Of a stretch of DNA of 63,314 bases, positions 32,285-40,640 are shown one piece after another. How positions within the stretch are numbered: position 1 is the stretch's first letter; each line of letters opens with the position of its first letter. Position numbers and translations under genes: made by a program. Source of the DNA: UBA2163 sp964575575 (GTDB taxonomy: Bacteria > Patescibacteriota > Minisyncoccia > Phycocordibacterales > UBA2163); contig CAZNQQ010000001.1 of the NCBI GenBank assembly GCA_964575575.1, positions 1 to 63,314 on the forward strand, in the 5' to 3' direction. The notes under the pieces were generated by a model, which was not told the origin of the DNA, did not search any database, and worked only from the letters and a program-made list of their open reading frames with translations.

Positions 32285-32740
32285 TTAATTGTTCTGTACT
32301 GGGTCTGCACTTGCAGTTGCACTTGCACCAGTTGTATCTATGTCAAGATCTTGAGTCTTCCTGCCGTAATACCCTTGAACTGCTGATGAGAAAATACCTA
32401 CACCACTATTTAATATACCCTTAATGACACCCATTGTTGCTGCCTGTCTCGTAAACCCATTTAATACAAAGGTTGACTTCGGAGATACAGTATCATTATA
32501 AGGCTTACCTTTCTTATCCCAATATTTAAATTTTACATTTGCATTACTTCCAACTTCTGTTTCAATCTTGGAATAAAACTTCGGTAGATTATTTCCTATC
32601 TCCTTTGCTATTTCTTCCGGAACATCATCTCCGTGTGTAGTATTAAGCCTGTTGATACTAGATTTTACCGAAGTATGCACACACCCGACAACCAGAAACA
32701 CTACCAACATCAAATATATACAGCCCTTCGCGTACTTCAT
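32285..32740 (-). CDS. Putative lipoprotein of unknown function
   Basis: The 151-aa product has a type II signal peptide with lipobox FLVVGC (Cys20) and a soluble domain with no family I recognise. The C-terminal part (GVIKGILNSGVGIFSSAVQGY) looks like a short hydrophobic Gly-rich helix, then a Thr/Ala-rich tail. Its layout resembles the lipoprotein at 34618-35232 (same kind of lipobox, a hydrophobic Gly/Ala helix near the end, Ser/Thr/Ala tail). A GGAGG ribosome site is correctly placed. It has its own promoter (32812-32839) and terminator (32226-32257). Confidence 0.75.
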   Translation of the reverse strand: MKYAKGCIYLMLVVFLVVGCVHTSVKSSINRLNTTHGDDVPEEIAKEIGNNLPKFYSKIETEVGSNANVKFKYWDKKGKPYNDTVSPKSTFVLNGFTRQAATMGVIKGILNSGVGIFSSAVQGYYGRKTQDLDIDTTGASATASADPVQNN

Positions 32741-32811
32741 AATTAACCTCCATTTCTATTCTATCAATATAATATTGTAAACAACTTCTCCTCTATTTAT
32801 TACCTTAGAGC

Positions 32812-32839
32812 ACTATACACGAATATAGATATTTGTCAA
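32812..32839 (-). promoter_or_regulatory. Promoter TTGACA-16-TATAGT of the lipoprotein gene
   Basis: On the minus strand TTGACA (32834-32839) is 16 bp from TATAGT (32812-32817), the same form as the two promoters at 3822-3849 and 4518-4545. Confidence 0.75.
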
Positions 32840-32853
32840 GTAAGATGAGTGGA

Positions 32854-34335
32854 TTAGAATACAAACCTATATATCACTAGAGCTATATCTTTTATAGTAT
32901 TAAAAAACCCTGTAGCCACCTCATATCCATTTGTAGAATCAGCAAAACCTACAACCGACGCGGCTATCCCAGATGTATTGTTTGTATTATTTATATCAAA
33001 AGATTCTTCAGAAACTTCAATAGCAAGTGAAGTATCTGACGCACCGTCCTCAAGCCCTACATTTAAATCTTCGGGGATCGGTAGACCTTGTGCGCGAAGT
33101 GACTCCAATAAATTACGAAAATCTATCACCTCTTGTTGCTCGTCTTGTGTTAGAGCTTCAATATCAAAATCAATAAATTTATTGCAATAAATTTCGTTTA
33201 TTTTCTTTATAGTTGTTATATATACATAACCAGTACTTAGGTCCATCCCCCATGGCTCAAGAATATCTGACGCATACTTCTCTTGGAAAGTTTTAACAGC
33301 GTTAAAAGTAGTTGTGTCATAAAAACCTGTTACTTCCAAATCAAATCCTTCAAAGTCATTTAAAAATGTCTGAAGTTTTAATACTTCTACGATACTGTTA
33401 TCTGCCCCCAACTTTATAGGCTCAAGCAAATACTCTGAGCACACAACTTGCTCAACAGGTACTATAGTTTCTGACGTAGTAGACGCGACTTGCTCTACCT
33501 TCTCCCCCTCTGCAGGAAGTGATAACTCTATCCCACTTACTACATCGCCAAACCTATACGCAGCTGGTCTAAAATAATAAGCTGTCGCGGACTTAAGGTT
33601 AGCAATCGTCATAGAATGTTCTATTACAAATGGGTCTGCTTTTGAAGTTGATGTAGCATATTCCACAAGTGGTAACGCAGCTGAAGCATGAGAAGCAGTA
33701 TCATAAAACACCCTGCTTTGTGCTTGCAAGTTTGTATCCCAAGTTACAAGCGCTGTACTTGTAGCTACCCTTTCAACTTTCTCATTTCTTATTTTAAATG
33801 TGAGTATGGTACCTCCTCCTCCGCCACCTCCACTACTTGTGGGTGCCGGAGATGGATCTGGTGTTGGTGTAGGATCAGGATCAGGGTCTGGTGTTGGGTC
33901 TGGATCAGGATCAGGGTCAGGATCAGGTGTTGGTGCAGTTGTAACATTGATTGAACTACTACAACTTGCTGAAGAACCTCCAGAAGTAATAGATATAGAA
34001 GCTGTCTTAGTACCAGTAGTTGTATATGCTTTATTTACAGAACCTGTACTACCTGACAAAGCTTCAGTTCCAGACCATGAGAAGGTGTAAGAACCAGTTC
34101 CACCGGAAACATTGGACGACCAAGTCACAGTACCTCCTACAGTTGGTGTAGTTGTACTTACAGAACATGACACAGAAAGAGTCTCTGCATTTGCGGTATT
34201 GATTAATAAAGTATCGACCAATGGTATGAATGCAAACAAACCATGCAAAAATAGCCCGATTAAAAAACCGGTCGCTATAGCACCAAAACTAGCGCTAAAA
34301 TTCTTTATTCTTTTTTGAGATTTGTTGTACTTCAT
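32854..34335 (-). CDS. Cell-surface protein: Ig/PKD-like domain, Pro-Asp linker, peptidoglycan-binding-like domain
   Basis: The 493-aa exported protein has a membrane-spanning signal (about 18-50, ending ANAE), an Ig/PKD-like beta domain (about 52-130, GTVTWSSNVSGGTGSYTFSW), a stiff linker made of (DP)n repeats plus a Gly7 run (about 133-175), a fibronectin-type domain (VERVATSTALVTWDTN), a domain resembling PG_binding_1 (VEVLKLQTFLNDF ... VTGFYDTTTFNAVKTFQEKY), and a C-terminal membrane helix (GFFNTIKDIALVIYRF). This is a typical Parcubacteria wall-associated surface protein. There is no ribosome site, unlike the lipoprotein genes on both sides. Confidence 0.75.
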   Translation of the reverse strand: MKYNKSQKRIKNFSASFGAIATGFLIGLFLHGLFAFIPLVDTLLINTANAETLSVSCSVSTTTPTVGGTVTWSSNVSGGTGSYTFSWSGTEALSGSTGSVNKAYTTTGTKTASISITSGGSSASCSSSINVTTAPTPDPDPDPDPDPTPDPDPDPTPTPDPSPAPTSSGGGGGGGTILTFKIRNEKVERVATSTALVTWDTNLQAQSRVFYDTASHASAALPLVEYATSTSKADPFVIEHSMTIANLKSATAYYFRPAAYRFGDVVSGIELSLPAEGEKVEQVASTTSETIVPVEQVVCSEYLLEPIKLGADNSIVEVLKLQTFLNDFEGFDLEVTGFYDTTTFNAVKTFQEKYASDILEPWGMDLSTGYVYITTIKKINEIYCNKFIDFDIEALTQDEQQEVIDFRNLLESLRAQGLPIPEDLNVGLEDGASDTSLAIEVSEESFDINNTNNTSGIAASVVGFADSTNGYEVATGFFNTIKDIALVIYRFVF

Positions 34336-34549
34336 AGTTAAATAAAAGCACTACAAAGAACAACGTTTGCGATACTGCAGATCCTAACCTGCATTTCTTA
34401 AAGATCTATATTTGTCATTACTTTATTCCTAAAACAAACCATAGTCAATCGGAATTACTAACCAAATGATTATGTTTAGCCTATGTCAATATACATAAAA
34501 GATGTCCTTTAGAAATGTCCTTTAGAAATGGCTTTGTGTGGGCAATAAA

Positions 34550-34583
34550 AAAGGGTAATAAGTTTAAAAGCTTATTACCCTTT
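34550..34583 (-). terminator. Hairpin terminator of the second lipoprotein gene
   Basis: A 13-bp stem (34550-34562 with 34571-34583) and a minus-strand T6. A 13-bp tandem duplication (34502-34514, 34515-34527) lies beside it. Confidence 0.85.
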
Positions 34584-34617
34584 CATACAGTATTATATCT
34601 ATACATAAACTGTATTA

Positions 34618-35232
34618 CTAACTTGATGTTGCTATACCAGTTCCAGAAGCATTTACAGGTCCCAAATTGATATTATCACTCTGATTTTCCATCCCTGCTT
34701 TAATGATTGCTGCTCCAACTGCTGATGGTATAGTATATGTTGCTGCACCTATAACACCATCTGTAACTCTTGCCCAAATTGTCTTACCTACTTTTGTAAT
34801 CGGTCCGATAATTTGACCATTTGCATTATTATATAACACAAATGCCTGAAGCGTTGTACCATACTGTTTTCCCATATCTATCATAATTACATAGAAATTA
34901 CTTAGATCGAAATCGCTTTTCTCAAATAATCCTTTATTTGAGTCTGAAGCTGTCTCTACACCTCTTTTTACCAACGAAGCTTTATTGGTATTGCTTTCAT
35001 AGCTTATACCGCTACAATTTCCATTTTCTTCAGAGCTAGCACCTATATTAACATCATATTTAATTCTTTTCTTTGGTGCTTGTGTAGTAGCTAAATTAAA
35101 CGGTCCAGGAATCAATTTTCTTATATTAGTTTGAAAATTTGACCATGGATCTTTTTTCTTTTGATTCACACATCCTACAAATAAAAACATTACACAAACT
35201 AGTAACAACAAGCTAATGTGCTTCATTTTCAT
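34618..35232 (-). CDS. Putative lipoprotein of unknown function
   Basis: The 204-aa product has a lipobox FLFVGC (Cys21) after a short signal peptide. A soluble domain follows, with FDLSNFYVIMIDMGKQYGTTLQAFVLYNN as the most regular strand region. A hydrophobic Ala/Gly helix (IGAATYTIPSAVGAAIIKAG) and a Ser/Thr/Gly tail close the protein. I know no family. The ribosome site GGAGG lies 6 nt before the ATG at 35232. A hairpin terminator follows. It is probably displayed on the outer face of the membrane with its neighbours. Confidence 0.75.
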   Translation of the reverse strand: MKMKHISLLLLVCVMFLFVGCVNQKKKDPWSNFQTNIRKLIPGPFNLATTQAPKKRIKYDVNIGASSEENGNCSGISYESNTNKASLVKRGVETASDSNKGLFEKSDFDLSNFYVIMIDMGKQYGTTLQAFVLYNNANGQIIGPITKVGKTIWARVTDGVIGAATYTIPSAVGAAIIKAGMENQSDNINLGPVNASGTGIATSS

Positions 35233-35384
35233 ACCACTCCTCCATTCTCTTTTCCATTGAAAAGCAAAGTTAATATAAATATATATATTTCAAGTTCTAT
35301 ATAAAAGAACATTTAAACCACTAAATAAGCTACACGCAGATTACATCTTTATACCAATCCTGTCAAGAATTTTAAAAACAAACA

Positions 35385-35425
35385 AAAAGGCATCTTATCA
35401 TCCACAATGGACAACAAGACGCCTT
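35385..35425 (-). terminator. Hairpin terminator
   Basis: AAGGC-TCTT and TCCA pair with TGGA, AAGA and GCCTT in an interrupted stem. A-rich DNA on the plus strand gives the U-tract for the minus-strand gene at 35447. Confidence 0.7.
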
Positions 35426-35446
35426 AGAAAAATAAAAACAAAACTT

Positions 35447-36139
35447 TTAGTAAAGTTTCCTTGGATCCGCCCATGCATAAACCTTACTTCCATCTATGCG
35501 ACTGTAGTCATAACCTGTTATAACATGTTTCTTGCCTACATGGTTAACTAAGTCATACTGACTTACCTTTCCTTCATTAACTCTCTTTAAAGTATAAGCG
35601 AGTCTTTCAATAAGTCTTTTTTCTCTTCCGTTCTTTGCTTCTTTCTTTAATCTCTCTATTGCTAGATACTTTTGTTCTTGATTATCCATCTCATATTCAT
35701 TGGCTTCAAGAGCTCTACTAGCAAGAAGATTCTGAATATATACAATCTTTTCATTTAACCCAGAGCTATACGAGGAAGAGTGTGTACTAGACATTTCTTT
35801 TGATACTGGAGTACCAGAATCAGTACTTGTACTCGCATCAGATATTTCTTCTGATACAGGAGTGCCAATATTCCCAGCTTCTTTGATCAGCGCTCCTAGA
35901 ATCTTCCCCAACATCTCACTAGCATCCTCTGGGTTTGTAGAACCTGAAGGAGCTATGGCACCTATGCTAACCGCTTTTAGTGGATTTGAATCTGGTAATG
36001 TATCATTACCTGAAAAAGGTTTATAATACATTGCAGCCGTTATCAAACTAACCATAAATATTACCAAGATAATACCTATTGCCTTTCTACTAAACTTTTT
36101 CTTTACGATTGTAATAAATTCTTCTAGTAGTTTTTTCAT
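35447..36139 (-). CDS. Single-pass membrane protein of unknown function
   Basis: The 230-aa protein has a basic cytoplasmic N-terminus, one membrane helix (about 20-38), a Ser/Thr-rich low-complexity stretch with repeated GTPVS-E units (about 95-125) and a charged helical C-terminal domain (about 128-215) rich in Lys, Arg and Glu. It ends with VYAWADPRKLY. No family is recognised. An AGGAGGG ribosome site precedes the ATG. The promoter TTGACA-16-TATAAT (36245-36272 reversed) diverges from that of the gene at 36480, so the pair may be co-regulated. Confidence 0.75.
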   Translation of the reverse strand: MKKLLEEFITIVKKKFSRKAIGIILVIFMVSLITAAMYYKPFSGNDTLPDSNPLKAVSIGAIAPSGSTNPEDASEMLGKILGALIKEAGNIGTPVSEEISDASTSTDSGTPVSKEMSSTHSSSYSSGLNEKIVYIQNLLASRALEANEYEMDNQEQKYLAIERLKKEAKNGREKRLIERLAYTLKRVNEGKVSQYDLVNHVGKKHVITGYDYSRIDGSKVYAWADPRKLY

Positions 36140-36479
36140 CTTAATCCCTCCTGAATAAATGTTGTATTGAGAAAAAATCCTGTTTTATTTTTATTGTTTT
36201 GTATTGTGCTTTTGAGCTATAGCACAGCTCATATTTCTTACGATATTATAGCAAATAATATACATTTGTCAAGCATTGTATTGACACTGTGTATTTAGTG
36301 TGTATAATACCGTCAGAAATAAAATATAGTTTAGTATATAAATTTATAGCCATAATTTACGGCTATATAAAAGAACTTTGAAAAATCATACTTAATACCC
36401 TATTTGTATAGGGAGAAAGGAATTTTGGTAGTAAATTTGTAAAATAATATTTCTAATTGAAGTAAAAGGAGGATGTAAA
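36140..36479. promoter_or_regulatory. Intergenic region with two divergent consensus promoters
   Basis: Minus strand: TTGACA (36267-36272), 16 bp, TATAAT (36245-36250) for the gene at 35447. Plus strand: TTGACA (36281-36286), 16 bp, TATAAT (36303-36308) for the gene at 36480. The two -35 boxes are 8 bp apart. A hairpin, TATAGCC with GGCTATA (36345-36367), lies in the long 5' leader of the plus-strand gene. An AAAGGAGG site precedes its ATG. Confidence 0.8.
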
Positions 36480-37349
36480 ATGCGAAAGCTTGTATTTTCA
36501 TTAACACTGTTGTTAGTAATGTTTATTTTCACTTCTGTTTCATCGGCAGTTTTTGCCCAAGGAGCAAACCAGGGTTCGCAATCAAACGTACAAGGACCGA
36601 CAGATATGACAAAGATTGTTAAAGCTCTAATGGAAGCAGCTGGAATAACAACACCTGGAGAAATCTCTCACAATACTTTTATGGGTAGAGATGACCTTAA
36701 AGCTGTAGACTCAGGATTAAAAGACGTGGTATCATTAAACGATGCTCTAGACAAATACGGACAAATACTTGTAGATTTTCAAGGAGCTACTAAAGATTTT
36801 GCCAAAGTGTTGAACAAGCAAGGCACTCCTCTGAAGATCGAGATTGCAACAGGAGCGCGTGGCTTCTTAGACAGATGTTACATAATGCTTGAGAATGAAG
36901 TTCGTATACCGGCAGAAAATCTTGTTGGTAGTACAGATGTTGTACAAAGTCTTGTGGATGACAATCGTTATCTACAAGGTTGGTTGGCAGAACATGGTTT
37001 ACCAATAAAGATAGAGACTCTGTATGTTGAAGTTGATGGACTTTCCACACAACATATCAAAATATATGGAATGGGTGGAGAAGAACTCAACTTTAGACGT
37101 ATTGTTGTTACTGGAAATATGAACGGCAACAGACCAAACATTGCAAACACTGTTTATACAATAATACCACATATGGATGGTACAGTGACGCTGCTTGCTG
37201 CAATGGTAACCAATAGTCCACTGGCATCTGGTGGTAGATTTGAGACAAAGCTGGTGCCTATTTTGAGCAATGTAACACCGCAATATGCGGCAGATTGCCT
37301 TAACTTTCGTTTTGTAAGTCCACAAGATATCCAGGAACTTGGTTTGTAA
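36480..37349 (+). CDS. Secreted protein of unknown function
   Basis: The 289-aa product has a clear Sec signal peptide (1-26, cleavage after VFAQ or nearby) and no lipobox or further membrane helix, so it is released or held by partners. The mature part is a mixed alpha/beta protein; I recognise no family. One cysteine (RCYIM) and a late one (ADCLNF) are present. The strong promoter (36281-36308), long leader, AAAGGAGG ribosome site and a large terminator hairpin (37395-37456) mark it as a highly expressed single-gene unit. Confidence 0.8.
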   Translation: MRKLVFSLTLLLVMFIFTSVSSAVFAQGANQGSQSNVQGPTDMTKIVKALMEAAGITTPGEISHNTFMGRDDLKAVDSGLKDVVSLNDALDKYGQILVDFQGATKDFAKVLNKQGTPLKIEIATGARGFLDRCYIMLENEVRIPAENLVGSTDVVQSLVDDNRYLQGWLAEHGLPIKIETLYVEVDGLSTQHIKIYGMGGEELNFRRIVVTGNMNGNRPNIANTVYTIIPHMDGTVTLLAAMVTNSPLASGGRFETKLVPILSNVTPQYAADCLNFRFVSPQDIQELGL

Positions 37350-37394
37350 ACACAGTAGTGATAGTAATATAATTTATTAAATATGATTTCAAAA

Positions 37395-37456
37395 TAAGAG
37401 CTTTAGCGTGATTGAGTTTAGATTTTTATCTAATCAATCAATCGCTAAGGCTCTTT
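37395..37456 (+). terminator. Long hairpin terminator
   Basis: AAGAGC, TTAGCG, GATTGA and TTTAGAT pair in order with their complements on the other side of a short loop, ending in GGCTCTTTTTAT. Confidence 0.85.
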
Positions 37457-37471
37457 TTATTTGCCTATTTT

Positions 37472-37503
37472 AGGCTTGACAAGCCTATTTTTACTGATAT
37501 AAT
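37472..37503 (+). promoter_or_regulatory. Promoter of the SPFH operon with a dyad over the -35
   Basis: TTGACA (37476-37481), 16 bp, TATAAT (37498-37503). The -35 is embedded in AGGCTT-GAC-AAGCCT (37472-37486), an inverted repeat that could be a repressor operator. Confidence 0.7.
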
Positions 37504-37603
37504 GCCAGCATACATAGTTTTTGATGTATTTAAAATTTTAATTTAATTTACATTAATTTTGACAATTTAATAAACAAAATTCAAAAGAAAGAGAGGTGTA
37601 GAA

Positions 37604-38953
37604 ATGTATATTCTAAAATTCTTACAGGAGGTTGGACTTCACCAAGTCACAACTATCGTGTTGCTTTTAGGATTACTGGGATGGATTGTTTGGTATTTCT
37701 TTATACAAAAAAGATCGCCGACAGTTACATCAACTGAAACGCATTTGGTTGTATGGGAAAAAAGAGAATCTTTTTGGAAAAGGTTTTTTACTGAGACAAT
37801 TGGTGATGATATTGAAAAATGCTCGAAAAATGAACTGAAACAAATTTATGCTTTAAACAAAGCTAGATTTTGGATATCTATACCAATCGGATATGCCATT
37901 CTCTGGATATCTATATTCATGATCCTACCTTTTTTTGAGATGAGTAAAGAAAACACTAAGCAAATTTCATTATTGTCTATATTACTTCATTTTATTGTCA
38001 GTTGGCTCAATTTAATCGACACATCAGAACGCGGGTTTATAAAGATATTCGGAAAGCAATTGTTTAATGTAGGTCGTGGACCTAAGTTTGTTCCGTTTGG
38101 TTTTTGTAAATTGAAAAGATTCAAAAGAACAGTTTTTGAAATTGATATACCAACGACAGAAGCTAAGACATTTCGCTCCGAAAGAGGAAAAGCTGATACA
38201 ATACCACCAGAACTTCAAAACGATGGTTGGGAACATCCGATACGTGCAACATTTGCAGGTTATAGTGACGACAAAGATGTAGATGCAACGGCAAAAAGTA
38301 TTGTGGAAAAATTTAATCCATTTAAAGAAATTCTGACCATAGAAGTTCCTGGTTTTGTAATTGGCAACATAGAAGACCCTATACTATATAATAGTACTAT
38401 AGGCGATATGAAAGATCTACCAAAAGCAAGAAGGCAAATGATTAGCGTCTATACTAAGAGTGTTACTACACATTTACCTAAAATCACACTCGCTGAATTC
38501 TATGCAAATAGAGAAACGTATGACGACAAAATCAGGGCAGATATTGATGCGCTTACAGACAAATGGGGTATCAAGATATCGGTTGCAAATATCAAAGAAC
38601 CTAAGCAAAGCCACGAACTCAATACAGCAATACTTGAAATGTCAACAAAGAAAGCAAAGGCGCGAGCTGATGAGTTTGAAGGAAAAGGATTGGGTAAGAA
38701 AGAAGAAGAAATTCTTATAGGTAAAGCTAATGGTCTTAAATTTGCGGCTGATAAAACAAAACTGGATATATTGGATATTCTTACTTCAGAGACTGCAACA
38801 AATATAACAGAAAATGTTGGCAATCTTACAGCCGTCGGGAGCGAAGGTATATCTGACATTTTGAAAATCGTAGCAGCAGGCAAAAGTGTCTTACAAACCA
38901 CAGGAAAGAAAGGGTTGAGTAATAAAAAAGAGAAAGGAGCAGAAGACAAATGA
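37604..38953 (+). CDS. SPFH/Band-7 domain membrane protein
   Basis: The 449-aa protein has membrane helices near 15-32, 88-108 and 114-130, then an SPFH-like domain: LIDTSERGFIKIFGKQ opens it, and DALTDKWGIKISVANIKEPKQ is the conserved strand-helix of stomatin/prohibitin/flotillin proteins. A long charged helix (KKAKARADEFEGKGLGKKEEE) follows. SPFH proteins form large rings or cages that organise membrane domains and often control proteases. The stop overlaps the start of the next gene (ATGA), so the two products probably act together. The ribosome site is GAGAGGTG. Confidence 0.8.
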   Translation: MYILKFLQEVGLHQVTTIVLLLGLLGWIVWYFFIQKRSPTVTSTETHLVVWEKRESFWKRFFTETIGDDIEKCSKNELKQIYALNKARFWISIPIGYAILWISIFMILPFFEMSKENTKQISLLSILLHFIVSWLNLIDTSERGFIKIFGKQLFNVGRGPKFVPFGFCKLKRFKRTVFEIDIPTTEAKTFRSERGKADTIPPELQNDGWEHPIRATFAGYSDDKDVDATAKSIVEKFNPFKEILTIEVPGFVIGNIEDPILYNSTIGDMKDLPKARRQMISVYTKSVTTHLPKITLAEFYANRETYDDKIRADIDALTDKWGIKISVANIKEPKQSHELNTAILEMSTKKAKARADEFEGKGLGKKEEEILIGKANGLKFAADKTKLDILDILTSETATNITENVGNLTAVGSEGISDILKIVAAGKSVLQTTGKKGLSNKKEKGAEDK

Positions 38954-39777
38954 TTACAACTAGTCAGATAACATGGATTCTCTTTACAGGAATATTGCTT
39001 TTTATAGTAACAATGAAATACTTAGGAAGTAGGAAGAAAGAAACTGTAATGCCAATGCCCGACGGAACTAAGAATGATGGGAAAAAAGATGAACCTGTTA
39101 AAAAAGAAGTTGGGTGGTTTGAAAAGTATTTTGTAAGAAACGAAACTACACTAATACTTTTGGGGATCTACGCAGGTTTACAGATTACGATATTTAGTAT
39201 ATTTCCAAAACTATGGTCAACATACAGAGAAAGTAATATATTCGAAATATCAGAAATTGTTGTTTTTGCAACTCTTTGGCTTTATACCAAAGAGGGTTAC
39301 AAGAAGCTTGCTGTTGCAATTCTAGTATTACTCATAACACTAGGACTTCACTCAAATGGACCTGAGTTGAAAAAAATATTCAACAAACATAAAGGACCAC
39401 ACGGACATGGACACCATACCACAAGTGCAAAGCAAGGCAGAAAGAGTGTTGTCCAACAAAAAGAATTCGCTGTGTATGCATATCAAGATGAATGGGTAGT
39501 CTTCCGTATACCAGATGAGTATTATACATACTCACTTGATATGGTAAGAGACTCCGATTACAACAAGAGTGTTCCGGGAAATGCTACGAGACTTATATGG
39601 ATAGCGTTTGATGGAGATATTGCAAACGCACAACCTAGTGGCCAGTTATCAAGCGGGCAAATGGTTAGTCCTAACATAAAAAAGGATGTGCGTAATGTTT
39701 ACTTTTATTCACCAGATAAGCCTACTTATATGAAAATAATCTTAAGTAAAGGTAAAAAGCACGGTGGGTTTAGTTGA
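38950..39777 (+). CDS. Multi-helix membrane protein coupled to the SPFH gene
   Basis: The 275-aa protein has helices at about 6-24, 71-90, 97-113 and 121-135, a His-rich patch (HKGPHGHGHH, about 147-156) that may bind metal, and an extracytoplasmic or cytoplasmic C-terminal domain of about 115 residues without a family I know. It overlaps the SPFH gene by 4 nt (ATGA). In known systems an SPFH protein is often paired with an NfeD-like partner. This protein lacks the NfeD signature, so it may be a different partner. Confidence 0.7.
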   Translation: MITTSQITWILFTGILLFIVTMKYLGSRKKETVMPMPDGTKNDGKKDEPVKKEVGWFEKYFVRNETTLILLGIYAGLQITIFSIFPKLWSTYRESNIFEISEIVVFATLWLYTKEGYKKLAVAILVLLITLGLHSNGPELKKIFNKHKGPHGHGHHTTSAKQGRKSVVQQKEFAVYAYQDEWVVFRIPDEYYTYSLDMVRDSDYNKSVPGNATRLIWIAFDGDIANAQPSGQLSSGQMVSPNIKKDVRNVYFYSPDKPTYMKIILSKGKKHGGFS

Positions 39778-39811
39778 GTTTTGTTGTAAGAAGTATTACA
39801 AGGATTTTGGT

Positions 39812-39843
39812 TAGCTTACTGTTATTTTGAAAACAGTAAGCTA
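39812..39843 (+). terminator. Hairpin after the SPFH operon
   Basis: A 12-bp stem, TAGCTTACTGTT (39812-39823) with its complement at 39832-39843. A T7 run follows about 11 nt later. Confidence 0.7.
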
Positions 39844-39876
39844 CCCATGCCTTGTTTTTTTATATTAAATTTTTAA

Positions 39877-39917
39877 CGAAACAAAACCATCATCATTGGG
39901 ATGGCGGTTTTGTTTCG
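39877..39917. terminator. Second hairpin between convergent genes
   Basis: CGAAACAAAACC (39877-39888) pairs with GGTTTTGTTTCG (39906-39917). It closes the pilin-like gene array on the minus strand. Confidence 0.7.
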
Positions 39918-39937
39918 ATTTTGTGATAAGTTTAAGA

Positions 39938-40186
39938 CTAAATCGTACTAAGTGTATTACTTAATATATTCACAATAGCATATGCTCCAACCATTATAAA
40001 CATTCCGACGATACCCCATATCATATGTCTTTTACCGGCGCTTCTGACTTCTTCGTTATCAGAATTGATAATAAATTGAGCTAAACCCCACAAAAACACT
40101 ACAAGTGCTATCGCAAACAAGAGTCCTATAAGCGGGTTTAAAATCAAAACCTGAATGCTATCGATTAATCTATAAATCGAAGACAT
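39938..40186 (-). CDS. TrbC/VirB2-like two-helix membrane protein (paralogue 1)
   Basis: The 82-aa protein has two membrane helices (about 19-38 and 58-78) joined by a charged loop FIINSDNEEVRSAGKRHM and the segment IWGIVGMFIMVGAYAIVNIL. The same layout and loop motif occur in the genes at 40193 and 40641, so the three are paralogues. It has no signal peptide, unlike those two. It is the last gene of the array and 6 nt from the next. Role inferred only: pilin-like fibre or membrane pore. Confidence 0.65.
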   Translation of the reverse strand: MSSIYRLIDSIQVLILNPLIGLLFAIALVVFLWGLAQFIINSDNEEVRSAGKRHMIWGIVGMFIMVGAYAIVNILSNTLSTI

Positions 40187-40192
40187 AATATC

Positions 40193-40534
40193 CTAGCGTG
40201 GAACAGACGGAATGTCTATTGTTGAGCCGTCATTTACTTCAAATGTATTAGCAAGAAGATTCACTAGCCCCCATACAGATACCATCACAAACAATGCGAT
40301 AATACCCCATATCATAACGCTCTTACCTTCGCTTTTCTTTTCTTCGTCTCCAGAGTTAAGGATATACTTTGCAAGTCCATAAAAGAAGAACAATAGAGCT
40401 AAAGCAACTATTATCGGAGTAGCAGTACCTATAAGATCCCCTATTTGATCTAATACAGAGTCCAGATCAGCAGCTAACGCTATAGCTGGAGTCATTGCAA
40501 TAATACCTATACCTAAAACAGTAAATTTTTTCAT
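40193..40534 (-). CDS. TrbC/VirB2-like two-helix membrane protein (paralogue 2)
   Basis: The 113-aa protein has a signal peptide (1-21, ALAA), two helices (about 38-57 and 72-95) and the loop YILNSGDEEKKSEGKSVM, followed by IWGIIALFVMVSVWGLVNLL. This motif is shared with paralogues 1 and 3. A Parcubacteria family of this type is often annotated as pilin. The short tail (DGSTIDIPSVPR) is exposed. Start at ATG 40534, preceded by TATATA but no ribosome site. Confidence 0.65.
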   Translation of the reverse strand: MKKFTVLGIGIIAMTPAIALAADLDSVLDQIGDLIGTATPIIVALALLFFFYGLAKYILNSGDEEKKSEGKSVMIWGIIALFVMVSVWGLVNLLANTFEVNDGSTIDIPSVPR

Positions 40535-40640
40535 TTTTATATAAACAATAAGTGGTTAATAGACGACCAATAAATTTTAATTTATATAGACAGTATAATA
40601 CGTTCTTTATAAGCTTGTAAATAGCTAGAATGTGGATATT

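Noticed and set aside
33840..33930. Tandem repeat of GATCCTGAT-type units as a mobile repeat
   Set aside because: It encodes the Pro-Asp linker of the surface protein in frame. It is a coding low-complexity repeat, not a mobile element.
34502..34527. 13-bp tandem duplication as a regulatory site
   Set aside because: Only two copies, between converging or trailing gene ends, with no promoter nearby. A simple replication slip is enough to explain it.
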